Assembly: GCF_003086295.3 (NCBI RefSeq)
Contig: NC_092038.1
Span: 105,183,837-105,247,836, forward strand
Length of the DNA stretch: 64,000 nt
Direction of reading: 5' to 3'
Origin: Arachis hypogaea
Taxonomy: Eukaryota > Streptophyta > Magnoliopsida > Fabales > Fabaceae
Part shown: one piece after another, positions 56,259 to 64,000 of the stretch
Layout of the letters: each line of letters begins with the position of its first letter
Numbering within the stretch: the first letter of the stretch is position 1
Translations under genes and position numbers: made by a program
The notes under the pieces: model-generated
Databases searched by the model: none
Seen by the model: the letters and a program-made list of their open reading frames with translations, nothing else
Told to the model about the DNA's origin: nothing

Positions 56259-57485
56259 GATAAGCAATTTGCCCGCTTTGCAGACTATCTAAGGACTCTT
56301 GAAATAAAGATTCCGTTTGCAGAAGCACTTGAGCAAATACCTTCTTATGCTAAGTTCATGAAAGAAATCTTAAGTCATAAGAAGGATTTGAGAGAAACTG
56401 AAAAAGTGTTTCTCACTGAAGAATGCAGTGCAGTCATTCTAAAAAGCTTACCAGAAAAGCTTCAAGATCCAGGAAGCTTTATGATACCATGCACATTAGA
56501 AGGTGCTTGCACCAAGATAGCCCTATGTGATCTTGGAGCAAGCATCAATCTAATACCTGCATCCACTATCAGAAAGCTTGGGTTAACTGGAGAAGTCAAA
56601 CCAACCCGGATATGCCTCCAACTTGCTGATGGCTCCATTAAATATCCATCAGGCATAATAGAGGATATGATTGTCAAGGTTGGGCCATTCGGCTTTCCAA
56701 CTGACTTTGTGGTGCTGGAAATGGAGGAGCACAAGAATGCAACTCTCATTCTAGGAAGACCTTTCCTAGCAACTGGACGAACTCTCATTGATGTACAGAG
56801 AGGGGAAGTAACCCTGAGAGTCAATGAGGATGAGTTCAAGTTGAATGCTGTAAAAGCTATGCAACATCCAGACACACCAAATGACTGCATGGGCGCTGAC
56901 ATTATTGACTCTCTGGTAGAAGAGATCAATATGACTGAAAGCCTAGAATCAGAGCTTGAGGACATCTTCAAAGATGCTCCACCTGATCAAGAAGAATCAG
57001 TGGAAACAAAGGAATTTTCGAAAATTCCTCAGGAGGAGGATAAGCTTCCCAAACCTGAACTCAAACCACTACCACCATCCCTGAAGTATGCATTTCTGGG
57101 AGAGGGTGACACTTTTCCAGTAATTATAAGCTCTGCTTTAAATCCACAGGAAGAGGAAGCACTGATTCAAGTGCTAAGGACACACAAGACAGCTCTTGGG
57201 TGGTCCATAAGTGATCTTAGGGGCATTAGCCCAGCTAGATGCATGCACAAGATCCTGTTGGAGGATAATGACAAACCAGTGGTTCAACCACAAAGGAGGC
57301 TAAATCCAGCCATGAAGGAGGTGGTGCAGAAAGAGGTCACTAAATTACTAGAGGCTGGGATTATTTATCCTATTTCTGATAGCCCCTGGGTGAGCCCTGT
57401 CCAAGTTGTCCCCAAAAAGGGAGGCATGACAGTGGTTCATAATGAAAAAAATGAACTGGTTCCTACAAGAACAGTCACAGGGTAG
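56259..57485 (+). pseudogene. Element F protease and RT start
   Basis: In frame with gag. Protease has D-L-G-A-S-I-N-L-I-P and I-L-G-R-P-F-L-A-T-G-R; the Arg codon that is TGA in A and D is intact here. RT begins with A-L-G-W-S-I-S-D-L. TAG at 57483-57485 replaces a Trp codon (TGG in A) before C-I-D-Y-R-R-L-N. Confidence 0.9.
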
Positions 57486-58640
57486 CGTATGTGTATTGAC
57501 TACAGAAGGCTCAATACAGCCACCAGAAAGGATCATTTTCCTTTACCATTCATAGACCAAATGCTAGAAAGACTAGCTGGTCATGATTATTACTGCATTT
57601 TGGATGGCTATTCAGGCTACAACCAAATTGCAGTAGATCCTCAGGACCAGGAGAAAACAGCATTTACTTGTCCTTCTGGCGTGTTTGCCTACAGGAGGAT
57701 GCCTTTTGGTCTGTGCAATGCACCTGCAACCTTTCAGATGTGCATGCTCTCTATCTTCTCAGATATGGTGGAGAAATTCCTCGAAGTCTTCATGGATGAC
57801 TTCTCAGTATATGGAGACTCATTCAGCTCCTGTCTTAATCACCTAGCACTTGTCCTGAAAAGGTGCCAAGAGACTAACCTGGTTTTAAACTGGGAGAAAT
57901 GTCACTTTATGGTGACTGAAGGAATTGTCCTTGGACACAAAATTTCAAGCAAGGAAATAGAGGTGGATAAGGCAAAGGTAGAGGTAATTGAAAAATTACC
58001 ACCACCTGCCAATGTTAAGGCAATCAGAAGCTTTCTGGGGCATGCAGGATTCTACAGAAGGTTTATAAAGGATTTTTCGAAAATTGCAAAACCTTTGAGT
58101 AACCTGCTAGCTGCTAACACTCCATTTGTGTTTGACACACAGTGTCTGCAGGCATTTGAGACCCTGAAAGCTAAGCTGGTCACAGCACTAGTCATCTCTG
58201 CACCAGATTGGACATTGCCATTTGAACTAATGTGTGATGCCAGTGACCATGCCATTGGTGCAGTGTTGGGACAGAGGCATAACAAGCTTCTGCACGTCAT
58301 TTATTATGCCAGCCGTGTTCTAAATGACGCACAGAAGAATTACACAACCACAGAAAAAGAGTTACTTGCAGTGGTCTATGCCATTGACAAGTTTAGATCC
58401 TATCTAGTGGGATCCAAAGTGGTTGTGTACACTGACCATGCTGCTCTTAAATACTTACTCACAAAGCAAGATTCAAAACCCAGACTTATAAGATGGGTGT
58501 TGCTTCTGCAAGAGTTTGATATAGAAATAAGAGACAGAAAAGGGACAGAGAACCAAGTAGCTGATCATCTATCCCGAATAGAACCAGTAGCTGGGGCGTC
58601 CCTCCCTTCTACTGAGATCTTCCCAGATGAGCAACTCTAT
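57486..58640 (+). pseudogene. Element F RT and RNase H
   Basis: RT motifs [11 protein letters not shown] and F-M-D-D-F-S-V-Y, then RNase H with [15 protein letters not shown] and Y-T-D-H-A-A-L are all present. An extra base near 58640 (compared with D) shifts the frame before integrase. Catalytic residues are intact. Confidence 0.9.
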
Positions 58641-59937
58641 TGCCATTCAGGAAGCTCCATGGTTTGCAGATATTGCAAACTATAAAGCTGTGAGGTTCAT
58701 ACCCCAGGAGTACAGCAGAGTGCAAAGAAAGAAATTAATTTCAGATGCCAAGTACTACCTATGGGATGAACCATATCTCTTTAAGAGATGTGCAGACGGA
58801 ATGATCCGCAGATGTGTACCCAGAGAAGAAGCACAAAGGATCCTATGGCATTGCCATGGATCACAGTATGGAGGACATTTTGGAAGTGAGCGAACAGCCA
58901 CTAAAGTCCTCCAATGTGGCTTCTACTGGCCTACTCTCTATAAAGCTTCCCGAGAGTTTGTGCGTAACTGTGACAGTTGCCAAAGAGCTGGTAACTTGCC
59001 TCACGGATATGCCATGCCTCAACAAGGGATATTAGAGATAGAATTGTTTGATGTATGTGGAATTGACTTCATGTGTCCATTCCCACCATCATACTCAAAC
59101 ACTTACATTCTGGTGGCAGTGGACTATGTATCTAAGTGGGTAGAAGCAATTGCTACACCCACTAATGATACCAAGACCGTGCTGAAATTCCTCCAGAAAC
59201 ACATCTTCAGCAGGTTTGGTGTTCTCAGAGTACTAATCAGTGACGGGGGCACTCATTTCTGCAATAGACAGCTATACTCTGCTATGGTTAGATATGGAAT
59301 TAGCCACAAAGTGGCAACTCCATATCATCCACAGACAAATGGGCAAGCTGAAGTCTCTAACAGAGATCTAAAAAGAATCCTGGAACGGACTGTGATAGCC
59401 CGGAGAAAGGATTGGGCAAAGAGCTTGGATGATGCTCTGTGGGCATACAGAACAGCATTCAAGACTCCTATAGGAACCTCTCCATACCAACTGGTATATG
59501 GGAAGGCCTGTCATTTGCCCGTGGAACTGGAACATAAAGCCTATTGGGCAACCAGATTCCTAAACATGGATGCTCAGTTAGCTGGTGAAAAAAGATTGCT
59601 CCAGTTAAATGAGCTAGAGGAGTTCAGACTCAATGCCTTTGAGAATGCAAAAATTTATAAGGAAAAGGCAAAGAAATGGCATGACAAGAAGTTGTCAACC
59701 AGAGTCTTTGAGCCAGGACAAAAAGTTCTGCTCTTCAACTCTAGGCTCAGACTATTTCCAGGAAAACTTAAATCCCGGTGGAGGGGTCCGTATGTGATTA
59801 CAGGAGTATCACCATATGGATATGTTGAGCTTCAGGATATTGATTCTGACAAAAAGTTCATTGTTAATGGACAGAGAATCAAGCATTATCTTGAAGGCAA
59901 TTTTGAGCAGGAATGCTCAAAACTGAGACTTGAGTGA
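58627..59937 (+). pseudogene. Element F integrase
   Basis: Open in the shifted frame for 436 codons: HHCC zinc domain, first Asp in G-I-D-F-M-C-P-F (Cys replaces Gly of A), second Asp in S-D-G-G-T-H-F, Glu in A-E-V-S-N, and a normal C-terminus. The stop is TGA at 59935-59937. It is separated from RNase H only by the frameshift. Confidence 0.9.
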
Positions 59938-59978
59938 TTCTCAGTAAAGGTCCAGCTAAAGACAGTAAAGAAGCGCTT

Positions 59979-59996
59979 GCTGGGAGGCAACCCAGT
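59979..59996 (+). other. Post-integrase hairpin of element F
   Basis: GCTGGGAGGCAACCCAGT: five Watson-Crick pairs plus a closing G-U. Confidence 0.62.
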
Positions 59997-60009
59997 CATT
60001 AGGAGGTTA

Positions 60010-60028
60010 TATGATTTGTTCTTACAGA
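60010..60028 (+). promoter_or_regulatory. Candidate 3' splice site in element F
   Basis: TTTGTTCTTACAG|A with AG at 60026-60027, about 30 bases after the hairpin. Confidence 0.45.
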
Positions 60029-60101
60029 GGCAAGTATCAAAAATGAAGGAATTCACAGAGTTACAGAAGAATTCAGCTCAAAAAGCAGAGAAAAACAGCT
60101 T

Positions 60102-60402
60102 ACTGGCGAAAAAACGCCAGTAAGGGGCATTTTGGGCGTTAAACGCCAGAATGGGTACCATTTTGGGAGTTTAACGCCAGGAATGGTGCCATTTTGGGCG
60201 TTAAACGCCAGAATGGGCACCATTCTGGGCGTTTAACGCCAGGTGTGCAGCATCCTAGGCGTTTAGAAAAACGCCTAGTGATAAAGGAATTCTGGCGTTT
60301 AACGCCAGCCAGAGCACCTGGCTGGGCATTAAACGCCCAAAAGGGGCAACAAATGGGCGTTAAATGCCAGAATGGGTGCCATTCTGGGCGTTTAACGCCA
60401 GA
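60102..60402 (+). repeat. GGCGTT-N-AACGCC palindrome array of element F
   Basis: About ten copies spaced near 30 bases, with both arms kept when centres change. Confidence 0.9.
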
Positions 60403-60740
60403 AAGGTGGGGGGACCACAATTTTGTTTTCAAATCAAATTTTTTTAAACTTTCCTTTTCTTACCCATACTTTTCTACAAAAACATATTTCAATCTCTCAT
60501 CATTCACTTTCAAATTTTCAAAAATCTAAAATCATTCTTCAAATCTCTCAAATCATTCCCAAATTTTGTTCAAAAACTCACCCTTCTCTCAATTTCTTTC
60601 CATATCTTCTCAAATCTCCTTTCAAATTTTTCTTTTTTTTCGAAATCTCTCCACCCCACTTTATAAATACACGTTTGACCCCCCTCATTCCCCACACCAT
60701 TCGAATTTACTCTTCCTCTCTCTCTCTTCTTTCCTTTCTT

Positions 60741-60775
60741 TTGCTTGAGGACAAGCAAACCTCTAAGTTTGGTGT
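60741..60775 (+). other. Duplicated module of element F, upstream copy
   Basis: TTGCTTGAGGACAAGCAA then AAGTTTGGTGT at 60765-60775, just before the 3' ORF. The stretch 60403-60740 is A/T- and pyrimidine-rich with no gene. Confidence 0.75.
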
Positions 60776-60813
60776 GCTTTTCCGTGATCACTAAGCCAAT
60801 ATTCATCAAGATC

Positions 60814-61926
60814 ATGGCTCCTAAGGGAAAACAAACCAATTTAAGAGGAAAGAAAGAAAATAATCCAAAGAATCTTTGGAATCAAGAGAAGTTCTTAACC
60901 AAAGAACATGAAGACCATTATCACAAAATAATGGGTCTGAGGTCAGTGATCCCGGAAGTAAAATTTGATCTGAAAGAAGATGAGTATCCGGGGATCCAAG
61001 AGCAAATTCGAAACAGAGGATGGGAAGTTCTAACCAATCCTGAAATAAAGGTTGGAAGGAACATGGTTCAGGAATTCTACTCAAATCTGTGGCTAACAGA
61101 TAAGCAGAGAATGACTGGAACTGCTTACCATACCTACAGAACCATGGTGAGAGGGAAAGTTATGTACTTCCATCTGGACAAAATAAGAGAAATCTTCAAA
61201 TTACCTCAACTGCAAGATGATCCTGAATCCTTTAATAGGAGAATGGTGAGAGCAGATAAAGGGTTGGATCAAGTTCTAGAGGACATATGCCTCCCTGGAA
61301 CTAAGTGGATAACCAATTCTAAGGGTGTCCCAAACCAACTCAAGAGGGGAGACCTCAAACCAATTGCAAGAGGTTGGCTAGACTTTATTGGGCGTTCCAT
61401 ATTGCCCACTAGCAACCGTTCTGAGGTCACTATCAAGAGAGCAGTGATGATTCATTGCATTATGCTTGGAAAAGAAGTGGAGGTTCATCATGTGATTGCT
61501 TGTGAGATCTACACAATTGCAAATAAAAATTCCACTGAAGCCAAATTGGCTTACCCAAGCTTGATTTCCTTGCTCTGTAAAGAGGCTGGGGTGAAGATGG
61601 GAGTAGATGAATTCATACCCATTGAACATCCAATCACCAAGAAGTCAATGGAAGGACAAATGCAAGACAACTCTATCAAAAAAAGGGCGCAGGAGTTCCT
61701 CCCTGAATTCCCTGAAATTGGCTACTGGGCCAGCCTAGAAGCATCTATCAACAAGTTGCAAGAGACTATGGAGCAACTGAAGGAAGAACAGCAGAATCAG
61801 AACTGCATGCTCTGCAAATTGCTGAAGGAACAAGAGAAGAAGGGGCGTGAACTCCAAGAGTTGAAACGCCAAAAGCTCTCATCTCAAGTTGAGGGAGCAT
61901 CCACTTCTCAAAATCAAGGTTGTTGA
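60814..61926 (+). CDS. 3' ORF of element F, intact (env-position protein)
   Basis: A 370-residue frame from ATG 60814 (M-A-P-K-G-K-Q), chosen because A and D start at the same place after the module, although the frame is open to 60745. Layout: basic N-terminus, V-Q-E-F-Y-S-N-L-W, central domain with I-A-R-G-W-L-D-F-I-G-R-S and A-Y-P-S-L-I-S-L-L-C, then a Glu/Gln/Lys coiled coil. There is no signal peptide or convincing membrane segment, so an envelope role is not supported by sequence. It belongs to the family databases call putative plant transposon protein. It is the only intact copy of five in the window. Confidence 0.85.
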   Translation: MAPKGKQTNLRGKKENNPKNLWNQEKFLTKEHEDHYHKIMGLRSVIPEVKFDLKEDEYPGIQEQIRNRGWEVLTNPEIKVGRNMVQEFYSNLWLTDKQRMTGTAYHTYRTMVRGKVMYFHLDKIREIFKLPQLQDDPESFNRRMVRADKGLDQVLEDICLPGTKWITNSKGVPNQLKRGDLKPIARGWLDFIGRSILPTSNRSEVTIKRAVMIHCIMLGKEVEVHHVIACEIYTIANKNSTEAKLAYPSLISLLCKEAGVKMGVDEFIPIEHPITKKSMEGQMQDNSIKKRAQEFLPEFPEIGYWASLEASINKLQETMEQLKEEQQNQNCMLCKLLKEQEKKGRELQELKRQKLSSQVEGASTSQNQGC

Positions 61927-62840
61927 GTCCTAACTCTATGAAAACCTCTATCATTAGGAGCCTATTTAAATTTTTGTTTTTTTTTTATTTTCTAGTCTCA
62001 TCTTATATTTATTTTTGAGTCTTGTTTTTAATTCATAATTAATAAAATTTAAAATTCATGTCTTAAAGCTATGAATGTCCTATGACTCCATCACCTCTCT
62101 TAAATAAAAAAATGCTTTAATCACAAAAGAACAAGAAGTACAGGATTTTGAAATTTATCCTTGAAACTAGTTGAATTAGTTTGATGTGGTGACAATAATT
62201 TTTGTCTTCCGAATGAATGCTTGAACAGTGCATATGTCTTTTGAATTTGTTGTTTTAAGAATGTTAAAATTGTTGGCTCTTGAAAGAATGAGGGAAAAAG
62301 AGAACTGTTATTGAGGATCTGAAAAATCATCAGATTGATTCTTGAAGCAAGAAAAAGCAGTGAATTCAAAAAAAATCGAAAAAAAAAAAGAAAAAAAAAG
62401 AGAGAAGAAAGAAAAAAAAAGAAAGAAAGAAAGTTGTGATCCAAGGCAAAAAGAGTGTGCTTAAGAACCCTGGACACCTCTAATTGGGGACTCTAGCAAA
62501 GCTGAGTCACAATCTGAAAAGGTTCACCCAATTATGTGTCTGTGGCATATATGTATCCGGTGGTAATACTGGAAGACAGAGTGCTTTGGGCCACAGCCAA
62601 GACTCATACACTAGCTATGTTCAAGAATCATTATACTTAACTAGGAGAATCAATAACACTATCTGAGTTCTGAGTTCTTATAGATGCCAATCATTCTGAA
62701 CTTCAAAGGATAGAGTGAGATGCCAAAACTGTTCGGAGGCAAAAAGCTACTAGTCCCGCTCATCTAATTGGAGCTAAGTTTCCTTGATATTTTGGAGTCT
62801 ATATTATATTCTCTTCTTTTTATCCTATTTTGATTTTCAG
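61927..62840 (+). other. 3' UTR of element F
   Basis: Holds a purine-rich A/G run (about 62367-62432) at the place where C has the complementary run, and the conserved block (62440-62770). No gene seen. Confidence 0.65.
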
Positions 62841-62875
62841 TTGCTTGGGGACAAGCAACAATTTAAGTTTGGTGT
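62841..62875 (+). other. Duplicated module of element F, LTR-adjacent copy
   Basis: TTGCTTGGGGACAAGCAA then AAGTTTGGTGT at 62865-62875, ending two bases before the 3' LTR. Confidence 0.72.
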
Positions 62876-62877
62876 TG

Positions 62878-64000
62878 TGATGAGCGGATAATTTATACGC
62901 TTTTTGGCATTGTTCTTAGTATGTTTTTAGTATAATCTAGTTAGTTTTTAGTATATTTTTATTAGTTTTTAGTTAAAATTCACTTTTCTGGACTTTACTA
63001 TGAGTTTGTGTGTTTTTCTGTGATTTCAGGTATTTTCTGGCTGAAATTGAGGGTCCTGAGCAAAAATCTGATTCAGAGACTGAAAAGGACTGCAGATGCT
63101 GTTGGATTCTGACCTCCCTGCACTCGAAGTGGATTTTCTGGAGCTATAGAAGCCCAATTGGCGCTCTCTCAACGGCATTGGAAAGTAGACATCCTGGGCT
63201 TTCCAGCAATGTATAATAGTCCATACTTTGCCCGAGATTTGATGGCCCAAATCGGCGTGGCAAATCAGCCTCAGAAATTCCAGCGTTTAACGCTGGAACT
63301 AGCATAAAACTTGGAGTTAAACGCCCAAACTGGCATAAAAGCTGGCGTTTAACTCCAGAAAATGTCTCTACACGAAAATGCTTCAATGCTCAGCCCAAGC
63401 ACACACCAAGTGGACCTAGAAGTGGATTTTTACGTCATTTACTCATTTCTGTATACCCTAGGTTACTAGTTTACTATTAAAAGGATCTTTTGACATTGTA
63501 TCTGTACCTCATGACACTTTACACGTTTCTTTGTGTACTTTCCACGGCATGAGTCTCTAAACCCCATGGTTGGGGGTGAGGAGCTCTGCTGTGTCTTGAT
63601 GGATTAATGCAATTACTACTGTTTTTCATTCAATCATGCTTGCTTCCATTCTAAGATATTACTTGTTCTTAAACCGGATGAATGTGATGATCCGTGACAA
63701 TCATCATCATTCTCAACTATGAACGTGTGCCTAACAACCACCTCCGTTCTACCTTAGATTAAGTAGATATCTCTTGGATTCTTTAACCGGAATCTTCGTG
63801 GTATAAGCTAGAACTGATGGCGGCATTCAAGAGAATCCGGAAGGTCTAAACCTTGTCTGTGGTATTCTGAGTAGGATTCAATGATTGAATGACTGTGACG
63901 AGCTTCAAACTCCTGAAGGCAGGGCGTTAGTGACAGACGCAAAAGAATCATTGGATTCTATTCCGGCCTGATTGAGAACCGACAGATGGATAGCCGTGCC
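62878..64000 (+). repeat. 3' LTR of element F (type III), cut by the window end
   Basis: Starts TGATGAGCGGATAATTTATA and follows the C LTR closely, including the U3 hairpin block and degenerate palindromes (about 63250-63365). The end lies outside the window. Confidence 0.9.

Larger units (their letters stand above)
54626..64000 (+). mobile_element. Element F: Athila-like element without 5' LTR, continues past window
   Basis: Truncated leader, gag-pol with two stops and one frameshift, post-integrase hairpin, splice acceptor, palindrome array, intact 3' ORF, 3' UTR and a 3' LTR from 62878. The LTR is type III, nearly the same as element C over the first several hundred bases. Gag-pol is close to A and D. 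It faces away from D, so D and F stand head to head with E between. Confidence 0.88.

Noticed and set aside
62367..62432. Purine-rich run of F as the polypurine tract
   Set aside because: It is about 450 bases from the LTR start and varies between elements; a PPT should touch the LTR.
1..64000. A host gene between the elements
   Set aside because: Every stretch could be assigned to an LTR, leader, UTR or coding relic; nothing resembles a cellular gene.

Overview
The window is plant nuclear DNA made almost entirely of nested LTR retrotransposons; I see no host gene. The coding relics are Ty3/gypsy (Metaviridae) gag-pol. Most are Athila-like: a tRNA-Asp-type primer binding site, order gag-PR-RT-RNaseH-IN, and an extra ORF after pol. 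The dense GGCGTTNAACGCC palindromes and the element mix recall peanut (Arachis) pericentromeric DNA. The genus is an inference from memory, not a search result.

Layout. The oldest layer is element O (+ strand, positions 1 to 32161, both ends outside or lost): gag, protease and RT at 1-2820, a short RT piece at 23628-23707, RT/RNase H/integrase at 25759-27617, a GC-rich repeat region, and a 3' ORF at 31195-32161. Element A (2821-23622, TSD GAGGT) sits in the RT of O. A is a nearly complete Athila-like element with two 1.53 kb LTRs. It carries a solo LTR (T1, 6862-8799, TSD TTTAC) in its protease region and a complete gene-less element B (9970-16461, minus strand, TSD ACTAG) in its RT. Eighty bases after A, O holds a second solo LTR of the T family (T2, 23708-25753, TSD GCGCC). 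Further right O holds a solo LTR (S1, 29177-30956, minus, TSD CTTGC) and then element D (minus, from 32162). The 3' LTR of D is split by element C (32638-41945, minus, TSD GTCAC), which encodes only gag-protease. The decayed gag-pol of D runs to 51255. The leader of D is cut at 51727 by element E (51728-about 54602, plus), a Tat-like LTR-gag-PR truncated in RT. Directly after E, element F (54626-64000, plus) starts without a 5' LTR and runs through gag-pol, an intact 370-codon 3' ORF and a 3' LTR that leaves the window.

How the parts relate. A, D and F have closely related gag-pol. C has a different gag and lacks RT, RNase H and integrase, but its LTR is nearly the same as that of F, so F-like copies could mobilise C in trans. 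B keeps only cis-acting sequence and scraps of gag and 3' ORF. All share noncoding modules: a hairpin after integrase with compensatory changes, a polypyrimidine/AG splice acceptor after it, a palindrome array, a duplicated TTGCTTGAGGACAAGCAA + AAGTTTGGTGT module, and a conserved 3' UTR block. These shared RNA-like modules are the most interesting content. LTR pair differences counted by eye (A about 30, B about 15, C about 5) agree with the nesting order.
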